64,000 bases of DNA, from NCBI GenBank assembly GCA_001310455.1, contig BAXG01000033.1, positions 1-64,000 on the forward strand, read 5' to 3'. Under the pieces are notes generated by a model. The model saw only the letters and a list, made by a program, of their open reading frames with translations, was not told the DNA's origin and did not search any database. The translations under genes and the position numbers were made by a program. This document shows positions 40,835 through 51,339 of the stretch, piece after piece. This DNA comes from Photobacterium sp. JCM 19050 (GTDB lineage: Bacteria > Pseudomonadota > Gammaproteobacteria > Enterobacterales > Vibrionaceae). The first letter of the stretch is position 1. Every line of letters begins with the position of its first letter.

Positions 40835-42020
40835 ACTGGTACGCATGCTATCCGGAAATGCCGGGCTGGCGATTTTTGCACTGGGAGCCATTGTTATCAG
40901 TGTGCTTTCTCCCTCTCCCTGGGTGATTGGATGGGCGGTGTTATCCTTTGGTCTGTTCTGGGTAGCAACCCGCCAGCAAGTGGTGGCTGAGCCTGCAGCG
41001 GGTGTCTTGGGTGATGCACAAAATCACATCTCAGGAACGACCGGGCCAGAAGGCGATTTACATCTTGAGCAGCAGTCACTCAAAGAGCTTTGCGAAATAC
41101 TGGAAACCGGCCTGGAGCCCATGCGGGAGCAGTTGAGCCGGCAGATTCAAATCGTAAATGATGCCGTAGAGACGCTCAACGAGGCGTTTTTTGGCATGCA
41201 GGATACCTGCTCAAAACAGGTCGATCTGGCAAACCATATGGTGTCAGATCTCCTGTCTGATGATGAGAACAATGAATACAGCCTGTCTCATGTACTCCCG
41301 ACTACGGAAAATGCCATCGACCATTACATCGGCATTCTGGTGAAGGTCAGTGAAAAGAGCATTGCCTCGGTTCACAGTATTCAGGATATGTCCGACAAAC
41401 TGGCAGACGTTTTTAAGCTGCTGGATGACGTTAACAGCCTTTCTGACCAGACCAACCTCCTTGCGCTCAATGCTGCGATTGAAGCGGCCCGGGCTGGCGA
41501 GATGGGGCGTGGTTTTGGGGTTGTGGCAGAAGAAGTTCGCCGTCTGGCTAACCGGGCCAGCGAATTGAACGCCGAGATCCAGACCAACATTACCACCGCC
41601 CGCAACACCGTGGAGTTAACCAACAATACGGTCGGGGAAATTGCGTCGATAGACATGACGACAGCGATTGAGTCAAAAGATGAAATCACCCGTTTGCTTA
41701 AAGGCGTTCAGCGTATCAACGGCGAAGTAAAAGGGGATGTGCAACAGCTGAACCAGATGAGTGGCGATCTGGGTGGTCAGGTCAGTGCAAGTATCAGGGG
41801 GCTGCAGTTTGCCGACATCATTTCCCAGCAGGGGCAGCATGTGCTTAATGAGCTGGACCTGCTGAAGCGCCTGGCTGATGCGATTCAGGAAGAGGTGGAC
41901 AAACCTCATCCTGACAGCGCATTGCTGAGTGCCAGGATAAGTGAACTGTTGAATGAGATCGGTGCTCCGCCACCGGCAACACAGGGAAGCCTTGAAGAAG
42001 GTGAGATCGAACTTTTTTAG
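40818..42020 (+). CDS. Short membrane chemoreceptor-like protein
   Basis: 400 residues. Two close membrane helices (about 15-31 and 35-50) leave almost no periplasmic sensor; a helical segment and an MCP signalling domain ([19 protein letters not shown]) follow. I found no HAMP domain and no C-terminal docking pentapeptide. The start is ATG 40818, seven bases after GGAG, overlapping the cheB end by 17 bases. V. cholerae cluster III has a comparable gene at this place. It may respond to membrane state or act as a structural anchor; that is inference. Confidence 0.85.
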   Translation: MKKQNKLVRMLSGNAGLAIFALGAIVISVLSPSPWVIGWAVLSFGLFWVATRQQVVAEPAAGVLGDAQNHISGTTGPEGDLHLEQQSLKELCEILETGLEPMREQLSRQIQIVNDAVETLNEAFFGMQDTCSKQVDLANHMVSDLLSDDENNEYSLSHVLPTTENAIDHYIGILVKVSEKSIASVHSIQDMSDKLADVFKLLDDVNSLSDQTNLLALNAAIEAARAGEMGRGFGVVAEEVRRLANRASELNAEIQTNITTARNTVELTNNTVGEIASIDMTTAIESKDEITRLLKGVQRINGEVKGDVQQLNQMSGDLGGQVSASIRGLQFADIISQQGQHVLNELDLLKRLADAIQEEVDKPHPDSALLSARISELLNEIGAPPPATQGSLEEGEIELF

Positions 42021-42029
42021 GAGAAAACT

Positions 42030-42326
42030 ATGTCGATAACTCGAGAAGTGCGCGAGAGTGGCTCCACAGTTATTCACGTCGATGGGCAGTTTGATTTCAG
42101 TGTGGTGAGAGATTTCAGGGAGGCCTATCAGGACTTGGGTGGAAAAGAGATCACCATTGATCTCCGAAACACAGACTACCTCGACAGTGCTGCCCTTGGC
42201 ATGCTGCTGAATATGCAGAGTTACCTTGAAAAGCCTGATGGCACTATCCGTATCGTCAATGCCATGCCACAAATTAAAAGGGTGCTGGTCATTGCCCGCT
42301 TTGAGAAGAAATTCCTTATCGAATAA
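42030..42326 (+). CDS. STAS domain anti-anti-sigma-type protein
   Basis: 98-residue single STAS domain. Ser53 in YLDSAALGML is at the position that is phosphorylated by RsbW-type kinases and dephosphorylated by PP2C phosphatases. It is followed 36 bases later by a protein with exactly those two domains, so the pair forms a partner-switching module. In many proteobacteria such modules control c-di-GMP enzymes or release a bound partner; no sigma factor is encoded nearby. Confidence 0.88.
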   Translation: MSITREVRESGSTVIHVDGQFDFSVVRDFREAYQDLGGKEITIDLRNTDYLDSAALGMLLNMQSYLEKPDGTIRIVNAMPQIKRVLVIARFEKKFLIE

Positions 42327-42362
42327 GGAATTTCAATAACCAGGCCGGGAAAGGAGGCACGG

Positions 42363-44029
42363 ATGAAAGCACTGGTTGTTGAAGACCAGAAATCGATTCA
42401 GATAGCTATCGTATCGATGCTCAGGGACGAGTTTGACGAAATTACGACTGCCGATAACGGGATAGACGCACTTGAAAAACTGGCTTCGATGGAATCGTTG
42501 CCCGGTATAGTGATACTTGATGTCAGAATGCCCCTTATGGACGGTTTTGAAGTGGCGAAGCAGATTCGATCCTTATACCCGGATCACTATTTGCCTATTC
42601 TCTTCCTGACCGGCATGAGTGACCAGGAAGCGTTTGAAACCTGCATGAAGCTTGGGGATGACTTTATTCCCAAGCCGGTAAATGCCACCATCCTCCATGC
42701 CAAGGTCAGGGCCCATTGCAGAACGATCCGGCTGTTCAGCCAGATTGAATCGCAACGGGACCAGCTGCGGCATTTCCACGACAAGACGCTTTACGAACAT
42801 TCGGTGGCTGAGTCCATCTTCACCAATATCATGCAGCAATGTGCCCGGGAAATTGAAGGTGTCAGCATTTACAGCTGTCCCGGCAATATCCTTAATGGTG
42901 ACGTGGTTGTAACCGCTGACCGTCCGCAGGGCGGGCTGTATGCGATGATTGCAGATGCAACCGGGCATGGCTTGCCTGCTGCAATCTCTACCATTCCTGC
43001 CACCAAAACTTTTTATGCGATGGCTGCCAACGGCTGTCCGCTCGGGGAAATCGCCAAAGAAATCAACCGGGCGCAAGCGAGCTTCCTTCCTCCAGGGATG
43101 ATGATGGCCGGCTGCCTGCTGGAAATCGCTGCGAATGGCCGAGATATCAGCTGGTGGGGTGGGGGATGCCGGATGGCTACCTGTTGGATGGTAACGGAAA
43201 GATAATCGAGCGCCTTGCCGGGCAACATATGTCTTTCGGTGTACTTGATGAGGCAAGCTTCGAAGCAAACGTGACATTCCTTGAACTTGAGCCCGGACAG
43301 AGACTGTTCTTCTGCACAGATGGGGTCATAGAGGCAACCAACAACAGACGAGAGCTCTTTGGGGAAAACCGGCTTGAAGCCGTGCTGGAAAATCATAACG
43401 GGAATACCCTGGACTCTGTGTTGGATGCGGTTTCAGACTTTGCCAGAGATGGGCTGGTGGAAGACGACTTGTCGATGCTGGAGCTGATAGGGCCAATCCT
43501 GAACCCGCCGGCGGAGGAATTTCACCCGCCGTCATCCATCAGTAAAGCGCCGACCCAAATCAGTATACAGTTTCATGGTGATATGCTGCGGGATCTCAGC
43601 ATGGTGGCCGAGGTACGTAACCTGGTGTTTGGCCTTGTGGGGGAGTGCAGTCATCTTGATCTTATCAGCACGGTTCTCTCAGAGTTGCTCAACAATGCCC
43701 TTGAGCACGGTTTGCTGGAGCTGGAGTCCTCGATTAAAAATGACGGGGATGACGGCTTCCTGAATTACTACCTTGAGCGTGAGCAGCGCCTTTCTGTCCT
43801 GCCAGAAGAAAAACATATCCTGTTAGATTTGCGGATGTGCCCGATAGACCAGACCCTTTCTATGCGTATTGAGCACAACGGGAAGGGGTTTGATATCCGA
43901 ACTGTTGAGAAAACAGAACCCGGAGATAGGGCCGGAAGGGGTATCGTGCTGGTGAGAGAGTTGTGCGAGTCACTCTGCTACGAGAATAATGGCCTGGTTA
44001 CCATTGCGATTTACAGTTTTAACCGGTGA
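42363..44029 (+). CDS. Response regulator with PP2C phosphatase and HATPase domains, one frameshift as read
   Basis: 555 residues after repair. Receiver (1-125, Asp53 in VILDVRMP), a coiled linker, a SpoIIE/PP2C phosphatase (about 165-375, with ADATGHGLPA and FCTDGVIEATN) and an RsbW-like ATPase (about 410-555, LSELLNNALEHG). The frame breaks near 43168, where a run of five Gs should be six (GGGMPDGYLLDG). Phosphorylation by CheA would switch the phosphatase and kinase activities on the STAS partner upstream. V. cholerae cluster III ends with a similar gene. Direct ties to CheA are inference. Confidence 0.88.
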
Positions 44030-44066
44030 CCGGATTCTAATTCGAAATGACGTTTTGACCCATATG

Positions 44067-44096
44067 AAAAAGGCCCAGTCTTTCGACTAGGCCTTC
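44067..44096 (-). terminator. Terminator of the tRNA cluster
   Basis: On the minus strand GAAGGCCTAGTC-GAAA-GACTGGGCC followed by five Ts; it lies about six bases past the last tRNA-Asn. Confidence 0.85.
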
Positions 44097-44101
44097 TAAA
44101 G

Positions 44102-44177
44102 TGGCTCCCCCTGCAAGACTTGAACTTGCGACATACGGATTAACAGTCCGCCGTTCTACCGACTGAACTAAGGGGGA
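44102..44177 (-). tRNA. tRNA-Asn (GTT), distal copy
   Basis: 76 bases, anticodon GTT in CTGTTAA, acceptor TCCCCCT / AGGGGGA-type stem and encoded CCA. Identical to the copy at 44385. Last gene of the minus-strand cluster. Confidence 0.97.
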
Positions 44178-44183
44178 ATTGTA

Positions 44184-44259
44184 TGGTGCCTCGAGGCGGA
44201 ATCGAACCACCGACACGGGGATTTTCAATCCCCTGCTCTACCGACTGAGCTATCGAGGC
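44184..44259 (-). tRNA. tRNA-Phe (GAA), distal copy
   Basis: 76 bases, anticodon GAA, acceptor GCCTCGA, CCA encoded. Same sequence as the copies at 44504 and 31566. Only six bases separate it from tRNA-Asn. Confidence 0.97.
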
Positions 44260-44262
44260 AAG

Positions 44263-44338
<76 letters not shown>

Positions 44339-44384
44339 ACAAACCTGTTTGGCGACAAAGTTTGTGAACTTATAGCACCGAATT

Positions 44385-44460
44385 TGGCTCCCCCTGCAAG
44401 ACTTGAACTTGCGACATACGGATTAACAGTCCGCCGTTCTACCGACTGAACTAAGGGGGA
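44385..44460 (-). tRNA. tRNA-Asn (GTT), proximal copy
   Basis: Second tRNA-Asn with the same sequence as 44102-44177. 46 bases separate it from the distal tRNA-Thr. Confidence 0.97.
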
Positions 44461-44503
44461 ACAATTTTTCTACGCAAGCTGACGAATCAACTCACCAAAA
44501 TAA

Positions 44504-44579
44504 TGGTGCCTCGAGGCGGAATCGAACCACCGACACGGGGATTTTCAATCCCCTGCTCTACCGACTGAGCTATCGAGGC
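44504..44579 (-). tRNA. tRNA-Phe (GAA), middle copy
   Basis: Same sequence as 44184-44259. A 43-base spacer separates it from tRNA-Asn, against six bases in the distal unit. Confidence 0.97.
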
Positions 44580-44582
44580 AAG

Positions 44583-44658
<76 letters not shown>

Positions 44659-44688
44659 ACAAATATTTCTCTGACACCGAGAGAAATA

Positions 44689-44764
44689 TGGTGCCCGGAG
44701 GCGGAATCGAACCACCGACACGGGGATTTTCAATCCCCTGCTCTACCGACTGAGCTATCCGGGC
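44689..44764 (-). tRNA. tRNA-Phe (GAA), first gene, variant acceptor stem
   Basis: 76 bases with anticodon GAA. The acceptor stem is GCCCGGA / TCCGGGC, like E. coli tRNA-Phe, whereas the other three copies have GCCTCGA / TCGAGGC. Every change is matched on the opposite side, so pairing is kept. The rest is the same. Confidence 0.97.
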
Positions 44765-44775
44765 AACGGAGCGCT

Positions 44776-44804
44776 ATTAAACGGATTTTGGCTTCTAGCG
44801 TCAA
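44776..44804 (-). promoter_or_regulatory. Promoter of the tRNA cluster
   Basis: On the minus strand TTGACG (44804-44799), 17 bases, TTTAAT (44781-44776), then the GC-rich discriminator AGCGCTCCG typical of stringently controlled stable-RNA promoters. Confidence 0.8.
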
Positions 44805-44898
44805 CTCTTTTTTCGAAAAAGTCTCCATTTTTGACTGTTCGTGCATAAAAGCATCAAAAAGGAAACTATTTGAGCAACATCATCATAAAAAAAGAATT

Positions 44899-46055
44899 TT
44901 AGCCTTTACCCGCACGAAACTCCTGTTGGAATTTTGTGACTTTCTGCAAGTACCGACGTGACTCCGCGGAGGGGTGTCGGTTGGTCAGCGCCCAGTAAAC
45001 CTGGTTTGGTCTCAGGCTGTTAAGTTCTCGCATCGCCCGATCCCGGTTTTTGCGGTCAAAGGTATTGAGAACATTCCCGGCACCACCGTTGTATGCCGAA
45101 ATCATACTGTAGTGGAGTGAGGTTGGATCTCTCACATCCTTTAAATACCGATTCTTGAGAATGTAGAAATACGCTGTGCCGGTGTCGATATTCTTTGCCG
45201 GATCAAACAGGTATTCCGGTGAAGGCTGCCCAGAGCGCTTTTTTACCAACTTAAATACGTCGCGGCCGGCTGTATTTGGTACAACCTGCATCAAACCATA
45301 GGCATTAGCCAGCTGACCGCATACGGGTTGAAGCTGCTTTCTGTTTTGATGATCGCATAAATCAGATCTTCTGAGATGCCATATTTTCGTGAGGCTGCGC
45401 GAACATACTGCTGGTATTTGTACTTCCGTTTACTCCAGTGATTTCTGACCAGCGGGATTTCTACGTAGAAAGATTTCTGGAACTTGACCTTGCGGGTCTT
45501 CATCCGGTGGTCAATGAGGTAATCGGCAAAGCGGTTGGCACGCCACTCCCAGGTGATGTCTTTTCCTTCCTGGTCAACGACTTGCCCGAGCAGGAACGGT
45601 TGTCCCTCAAGGGTGATTCCCCTGTCTGAGTAGAGGTCGACATGTGCAGGATCCTCCGGTGTCAGCAGGGTAGTGATAATGGCCTGCTTGAGGTGGGACT
45701 TGGGATCAGTGGTGGCAACGGTTTCAATGGTTATCCGGCCGCGCTCGAAATCCACCGATGCCCGGCTGAGGTAATTGTCGGTGTATTTCACGTAGTCACG
45801 CTTACCCGCAACGCGCACATCATTTTTGCCCCAGTGGCTTTCAATATTGCCGGTAAAGGAGGCGACAAGGCGCTCAAAGGCCGCTTCGTCTTTTACAAAC
45901 TGGCCGGGTAGGGGGGCGAGGTTCTTGGCAAAACGGTTGGTGGTTTCGTAGTCGACACCAATGGTGCCTTCAATGAATTCCCGGGTGCAGCCTGTCAGCA
46001 TCACCAGTGAGGCAAAGGCCACTAAACAAATTTTAGGAGGCAAGAAGAACGACAT
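44899..46055 (-). CDS. mltC: Membrane-bound lytic murein transglycosylase C, one frameshift as read
   Basis: Lipoprotein that cleaves peptidoglycan. From ATG 46055 (MSFFLPPKICL) a lipoprotein signal leads to LTGC (Cys23). The catalytic Glu lies in IIKTESSFNPYAVS and the SLT fold includes YNGGAGNVL. One base is missing near 45309: AGCTGGCTAATG should read AGCTGGGCTAATG (VSWANAYGLMQVV). About 385 residues. The yggX-mutY genes lie upstream on the same strand, as in E. coli (mutY-yggX-mltC). Confidence 0.92.
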
Positions 46056-46124
46056 GAAAACCTTAAAAAATGACATTATCCGCGAGCGAATAATGTCATT
46101 TTTAAGCGAATCGTGAAGATGAGC

Positions 46125-46397
46125 TTATTCAGAAGGAGGGGTGTAGCCGTCGATGACCACGTCTTTGCCTTCAAACAGGAAGTTCACCATCTCTTCTTCC
46201 AGCAATTGACGGTGTTCCGGGTTCATCATATTGAGCTTTTTCTCGTTAATCAGCATGGTTTGCTTGGCCTGCCATTCTGCCCATGCTTCCTTACTGATGT
46301 TATCGAAAATTCGCTTACCGAGGTCACCCGGATAGAGTTGGAAATCCAGACCATCGGCTTCTTTCTGCAGACGCTGGCAGAACACGGTACGGCTCAT
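46125..46397 (-). CDS. yggX: Fe(II)-trafficking protein YggX
   Basis: 90-residue protein linked to iron handling and protection of Fe-S clusters from oxidation. [11 protein letters not shown] with the conserved Cys7, then [10 protein letters not shown] and [18 protein letters not shown]. Same strand as mutY and mltC. Confidence 0.95.
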   Translation of the reverse strand: MSRTVFCQRLQKEADGLDFQLYPGDLGKRIFDNISKEAWAEWQAKQTMLINEKKLNMMNPEHRQLLEEEMVNFLFEGKDVVIDGYTPPSE

Positions 46398-46453
46398 GCT
46401 TTTGCTCCTTCGCTTGATACCAATCAGATATGTCCGGCGAACATTCTGACCGG

Positions 46454-47521
46454 CTATTTATCCGATTGGCGTAACTCGTAGGCCAGGCTGTCCAGCAGCT
46501 TTTGTACAGGGGCTGCCAAACCAACCGTGGCGGGTTGGTTTAAGTTATACCAAAGACCCTGCCCACCTTCCATGACTGTGTGAGGGCGAGCAGCAAGTTT
46601 TACGCGAAATGGCACGATATCCAGATGAAAATGGCTGAAAGTATGGCGAAAAGCCGTTAATTGTTCAGGGTTATTAATAATTTCAGCGTCTGGGAAACGT
46701 TTGGAGACAGTCTGTTCCAACTCGCCATCGGCACTCTCCGGCAGGCACCATAAGCCGCCCCACAGGCCTGCTGGCGGGCGCTGCTCCAGCCAGACTTCTG
46801 AGCCGTGTTGCAAGATGAGGAAGTTGGCCTGTTTCTCCGGCAGGGTTTTCTTAGGCTTTTTACCCGGGAAGTCAGCCTGGCGGCCAAGTGCCAACGCTTC
46901 GCACCGGTTCTTTACCGGGCAGAGCTCGCATTTGGGTTTGGAGCGGGTGCAGATCATTGCGCCCATATCCATCATCGCTTGGTTGTATTTTTCTACCCCT
47001 TGTTCAGGGGTAAGCGTTTCGGCCAGTTCCCATAAACGATTTTCTACCGGCTTTTGACCCGGCCAGCCGTCGACGGCATAGCAGCGCGCCAGGGTTCGTT
47101 TAACATTGCCGTCCAGTATGGGGTGAGGCTGACCGAGAGACAGGGACAACACGGCTCCGGCCGTTGATCGCCCAACACCGGGTAACGCCATCACCTCGTC
47201 GATATCGGTGGGGAAGTTGCCGCCATGCAGCTCGACAACCTGTTTTGCCGCTTTATGGAGGTTTCTTGCCCTTGCGTAGTAGCCAAGCCCGGTCCAAAGG
47301 TGTAAAACTTCATCCAGGTCGGCGGCAGCCAGATCGGACACGCTCGGGAAGCGTTCCATAAACCGTTCAAAATACGGGATAACGGTGGCGACCTGTGTCT
47401 GCTGGAGCATGATTTCACTCAACCAGACTTTGTAAGGGGTTTTGGCCTGTTGCCAGGGCAGGGTTTTCCGCCCGTACTGTTCGTACCATTCAAGGATGGC
47501 ATCGGAGAAAGACTGACTCAC
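46454..47521 (-). CDS. mutY: Adenine DNA glycosylase MutY
   Basis: Removes adenine opposite 8-oxoguanine. Catalytic Glu36 ([10 protein letters not shown]) and Asp137 (PILDGNV), helix-hairpin-helix [13 protein letters not shown], and a [4Fe-4S] cluster with Cys191, Cys198, Cys201 and Cys207. A NUDIX-like domain follows for 8-oxoG recognition. 355 residues. GTG start after GAGAG. Divergent from trmB, as in E. coli. Confidence 0.96.
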   Translation of the reverse strand: MSQSFSDAILEWYEQYGRKTLPWQQAKTPYKVWLSEIMLQQTQVATVIPYFERFMERFPSVSDLAAADLDEVLHLWTGLGYYARARNLHKAAKQVVELHGGNFPTDIDEVMALPGVGRSTAGAVLSLSLGQPHPILDGNVKRTLARCYAVDGWPGQKPVENRLWELAETLTPEQGVEKYNQAMMDMGAMICTRSKPKCELCPVKNRCEALALGRQADFPGKKPKKTLPEKQANFLILQHGSEVWLEQRPPAGLWGGLWCLPESADGELEQTVSKRFPDAEIINNPEQLTAFRHTFSHFHLDIVPFRVKLAARPHTVMEGGQGLWYNLNQPATVGLAAPVQKLLDSLAYELRQSDK

Positions 47522-47675
47522 GTTACTCTCAGTTATTATTCATTTTGTATGGCAGGATTGCACCACACTAAGCCCGTTGAGCGCAAATCGATCACTTGCA
47601 CACGGGCGCGATCTCTGGATAATGCCCGTTTCGCAGACATTCCTAACCACTTAATGCATCGCAGGCAACAGAATC

Positions 47676-48392
47676 ATGACTGATGTCATCAAACCAGAAT
47701 TCAATGAAGACGGAAAACTCGTCCGTAAAATTCGCAGCTTCGTACGCCGTGAAGGGCGACTGACCAAAGGCCAGGAATCCGCACTGACTGAGTGCTGGCC
47801 TGCAATGGGTCTCGATTTTGCTGAAAGCCGCCTCGACTGGAAAGAGGTGTTCGGCAATGACAACCCGGTGGTTCTGGAAATCGGCTTCGGTATGGGTGCC
47901 TCTCTGGTTGAGATGGCAAAAAATGCCCCTGAAAAGAACTTTGTGGGTATCGAAGTTCACCGTCCGGGTGTGGGTGCCTGCCTGATGGCTGCCCGTGAGA
48001 ATAACCTGACCAACCTGCGTGTGATGTGCCATGACGCAGTAGAAGTGTTTGCTTCTATGATCCCGGACTCAAGCCTGGCGACCGTGCAGCTGTTCTTCCC
48101 TGACCCTTGGCACAAGAAGCGTCACCACAAGCGCCGCATCGTTCAGGATGCCTTTGCACAGATGGTACGTGAAAAGCTGGCAATCGGTGGTGTGTTCCAC
48201 ATGGCGACCGACTGGGAAAACTATGCTGAGCACATGGCGGAAGTCATGAATGTGTCTGAAGGCTATAAAAACCAGGCCACAGACGGTGATTACATCCCAC
48301 GCCCTGAAGAGCGTCCGTTGACCAAATTTGAACAACGTGGCCACCGTCTTGGCCATGGTGTGTGGGACCTGAAATTCGAACGTATTGCGTAA
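47676..48392 (+). CDS. trmB: tRNA (guanine-N7)-methyltransferase
   Basis: Makes m7G46 in tRNA. SAM-binding motif [14 protein letters not shown], the [12 protein letters not shown] motif and the C-terminal [14 protein letters not shown]. 238 residues, usual size. Terminator follows. Confidence 0.96.
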   Translation: MTDVIKPEFNEDGKLVRKIRSFVRREGRLTKGQESALTECWPAMGLDFAESRLDWKEVFGNDNPVVLEIGFGMGASLVEMAKNAPEKNFVGIEVHRPGVGACLMAARENNLTNLRVMCHDAVEVFASMIPDSSLATVQLFFPDPWHKKRHHKRRIVQDAFAQMVREKLAIGGVFHMATDWENYAEHMAEVMNVSEGYKNQATDGDYIPRPEERPLTKFEQRGHRLGHGVWDLKFERIA

Positions 48393-48427
48393 TATCCATT
48401 CGCAAAAAACGTTTAAGACTTAGTACT

Positions 48428-48457
48428 CAAAAAGCCAACCTCGGGTTGGCTTTTTTG
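48428..48457 (+). terminator. Terminator of trmB
   Basis: AAAGCCAACC / GGTTGGCTTT hairpin followed by six Ts. Confidence 0.9.
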
Positions 48458-48473
48458 ACCTTTGGAGGAAGTC

Positions 48474-49391
48474 ATGAAGCTACGGCTGAGCTGTTGAATG
48501 GCATTCTGGACGAAGTGCGCCCGCTGATTGGGAAAGGCAAGGTTGCCGACTATATTCCTGCGCTGGCAGAGGTGCCGGCAGAAAAACTGGGTATCGCCGT
48601 TTGTTATAACGACGGGGAGATTATTCAGGCGGGCGACGCAAATGAGCCGTTCTCCATTCAGTCGATCTCAAAGGTACTGAGTCTCACCCTGGCGTGCCAG
48701 ATCTACCAACCGGAAGAGATCTGGGAGCGTAGGTAAAGAACCTTCTGGCCAGGCTTTTAACTCAATGATCCAGCTGGAAATGGAGCAGGGTATCCCCCGT
48801 AACCCCTTTATTAACGCCGGTGCTCTGGTGGTGTGCGATATGCTGTTCAGTCGCCTGTCAGCGCCGCGTCAGCGAATGTTAGAGTTTGTCCGCAACCTTA
48901 CAGGCAATCCGCATATCTGTTACAACAAGATTGTTGCCAATTCGGAAATGCAGCACAGCGACCGCAATGCCGCCATTGCTTATCTGATGCGGGCATTTGG
49001 TAACTTTGAGAACGACGTCATGCCGGTATTGGAGACCTATTTCCACTACTGTGCTTTGAGCATGAGTTGCGTCGATCTGGCCCGGACATTCACCTATCTT
49101 GCGAATAAAGGACTTCCTTTAGGCGCAGAAAAAAGAATTATCAGCCAGACTCAAAGTAAGCAAATCAATGCATTGCTCGCGACGTGCGGCTTGTACGACG
49201 GCGCAGGGGAATTTGCATACCGTGTGGGAATGCCGGGTAAATCCGGTGTAGGTGGTGGCATTGTCGCCATTGTCCCAGGAGAGATGACCATTGCCGTATG
49301 GTCGCCGGAGCTTGACCCTTCCGGAAACTCCCTTGCCGGTACAGCAGCGCTTGAATTGCTGGCGGAGCGAATTGGCCGCTCGATTTTCTGA
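48474..49391 (+). CDS. glsA: Glutaminase, two frameshifts as read
   Basis: Hydrolyses glutamine to glutamate and ammonia; beta-lactamase-like fold. ATG at 48474 after GGAGGAAG. The catalytic SxxK is [10 protein letters not shown]. The first codons are broken by one missing C near 48480 ([12 protein letters not shown]), and near 48727 two bases (GT of a GTGT) are missing: [16 protein letters not shown]. Repaired length is 306 residues, as in the family. NPFINAGAL and [11 protein letters not shown] are intact. The 2-base loss is the only one of that kind in the window. Confidence 0.92.
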
Positions 49392-49431
49392 TGTAACCCG
49401 GCACCCGCCGGGTATTGCGGGAGGAAAGCCT

Positions 49432-50193
49432 ATGGCTGGAAAGAGACTGACAACAAAAATGGCTGCCGTTGCACTGGCACTTGGACTGACCGGAACGGCA
49501 ACGGCTGGTTGTAACACGGAACTGTTCAGCGATGTGGCGGTGAAGTCCGATAACGTACTTCTCTGGAAAGGGAAAGAGATGTTTCGGGTTACTCCTGACG
49601 GAAAGCTGTTTTACGCTGTTCACCCTGTCTCTCTTGATGCCAGCCAGCAGGCCGCCCTGGCGGACTACAACAAAATGGTCCGTACCGAGTTGCCGTACAT
49701 CAGTAAATCTCTCAGCACGGCAATTACATCGGCATGGCAGTCACTCGACAATGTGCTTAAAACCGAGCTGGGTGAGAAAAGCCGTTTGCGCGGCGAGGTG
49801 AGCCAGTATCACCGCTACATACAGCGAAAGGTAAACACCTCGCTGTATGATGAAGATCTGTCTCCGCGCCTTAACCATGAGCTTCTGGAACAGACCGCGC
49901 AGGAAGTCCGGGCCTCTTTGCCGCAACTTGTGGCTACAGTGGCCTCGAAAGGGCTGATGGATATTGCGGCGCAAAGTGGCGGCGAGGAAAACCCGCTTAG
50001 CTACATTTCTGACCGCTTGTTGGATGTGCAGGGTAAAGTGAGTGACACCATCGCTGAGCAGCGGGTAAAAGCCGCACCGGTTGAAAACGATCTCTGCCAG
50101 CGGCTGACGCAGTGGCAGCAAAAAGAAGAGAAGATCCAGGACCTGATCCCGGCCCTGGCTTCCTGGAAAACTGTGAAGGTTACTCCCCGATAA
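49432..50193 (+). CDS. yggN: YggN family periplasmic protein (DUF2884)
   Basis: 253 residues from ATG 49432 after GAGGAAAG. A signal peptide ends near TATAGC; what follows is a helical, charged periplasmic protein (SLSTAITSAWQSLDN and similar) of unknown function. The Cys at 26 follows TATAG, so a lipoprotein is possible but the lipobox is poor. Ends inside the convergent hemW gene by 14 bases. Confidence 0.82.
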   Translation: MAGKRLTTKMAAVALALGLTGTATAGCNTELFSDVAVKSDNVLLWKGKEMFRVTPDGKLFYAVHPVSLDASQQAALADYNKMVRTELPYISKSLSTAITSAWQSLDNVLKTELGEKSRLRGEVSQYHRYIQRKVNTSLYDEDLSPRLNHELLEQTAQEVRASLPQLVATVASKGLMDIAAQSGGEENPLSYISDRLLDVQGKVSDTIAEQRVKAAPVENDLCQRLTQWQQKEEKIQDLIPALASWKTVKVTPR

Positions 50194-51334
50194 ATCGGCT
50201 CAGCAGATCATTGAGGAAGAGTTTGCCTTGCTCGGTGATCTGCCAGCTTTCCCCCAGATCCCGGAGATAGCCTTTCTCCAAAGCCCAATTTATATCCCTT
50301 TCAATCGCTGACAGTGGTAAGCCGGTGAACGCCGGGAATTCTGCCTTCGGGCAGGCTTCCAGCAACCGGAACCGGTTCATAAAGAACTCAAACGGGCGAT
50401 CTTCATCGTCCACTGTACGTTCGTCGGTCAGGTAAGATTTCGTCGGATCAAGGTAGCCTTTGGGATGTTTGACCTTCACTGTGCGGACGATTCGTCCGTC
50501 AGCAAAGCTCAGTTTTCCGTGGGCACCACAGCCGATGCCGAGGTAATCACCAAAGCGCCAGTAATTGAGGTTGTGGCGGCACTGGAAGCCCGGCTTGCTG
50601 TAGCCTGATGTTTCGTACTGCACATACCCGGCATCTGTCAGCAGTTTGTGTCCCTGCTCAAAAATATCCCACAACGAATCGTCATCCGGCAGTACCGGCG
50701 GGCGGGAGTAGAACAGGGTGTTCGGCTCAATAGTCAACTGATACCAGGACAGGTGTGGCGGATTAAGTGCAATGGCCTGGCGCAGGTCATCAAGAGCCTC
50801 TTCCAGCGTCTGGTCCGGCAGGCCATGCATCAGGTCGAGGTTGAAGCTTTGCAACCCGGCGTCTGTTGCCAGGCCGGCGGCGCGAATCGCTTCTTCTGGC
50901 CCGTGAATGCGGCCAAGGCGCTTCAGCTTTTCCGCGTCGAAGCTCTGAACGCCAATGGAAATCCGGTTCACACCGGCTTCGCGGTAGGCAGTGAAGCGCC
51001 CGGCTTCCACCGTGCCTGGGTTAGCTTCCATGGTGATTTCGATATCCGGGCTGAACGGGATGCGCTCAGCTACACCACTCAACAGTTGTCTGATAGCATC
51101 CGGGCTGAACAGGCTGGGTGTGCCGCCACCGATGAAGATGGAATGCAGTGCCCGCGAATCACCGGCCAGTTGGTAGCGGGTGATATCCGTATCCAAATCC
51201 TCCAGCAGGGCTGCAATGTATTGCTGCTCCGGGATACCTTCCTTGAGTGCATGGGAGTTAAAGTCGCAGTACGGGCATTTCTGCACGCACCAGGGAATAT
51301 GGATATACAGGCTCAGCGGTGGCAGCGACAACAT
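50180..51334 (-). CDS. hemW: Heme chaperone HemW (radical SAM)
   Basis: Once annotated as an oxygen-independent coproporphyrinogen oxidase; the HemW group binds and delivers haem. The radical-SAM cluster motif is Cys16, Cys20 and Cys23 (WCVQKCPYC), lacking the extra Cys of true HemN. GGGTPSLF and the C-terminal HTH-like domain are present. 384 residues. Starts five bases after the rdgB stop. Confidence 0.93.
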   Translation of the reverse strand: MLSLPPLSLYIHIPWCVQKCPYCDFNSHALKEGIPEQQYIAALLEDLDTDITRYQLAGDSRALHSIFIGGGTPSLFSPDAIRQLLSGVAERIPFSPDIEITMEANPGTVEAGRFTAYREAGVNRISIGVQSFDAEKLKRLGRIHGPEEAIRAAGLATDAGLQSFNLDLMHGLPDQTLEEALDDLRQAIALNPPHLSWYQLTIEPNTLFYSRPPVLPDDDSLWDIFEQGHKLLTDAGYVQYETSGYSKPGFQCRHNLNYWRFGDYLGIGCGAHGKLSFADGRIVRTVKVKHPKGYLDPTKSYLTDERTVDDEDRPFEFFMNRFRLLEACPKAEFPAFTGLPLSAIERDINWALEKGYLRDLGESWQITEQGKLFLNDLLSRFIGE

Positions 51335-51339
51335 GGTGT

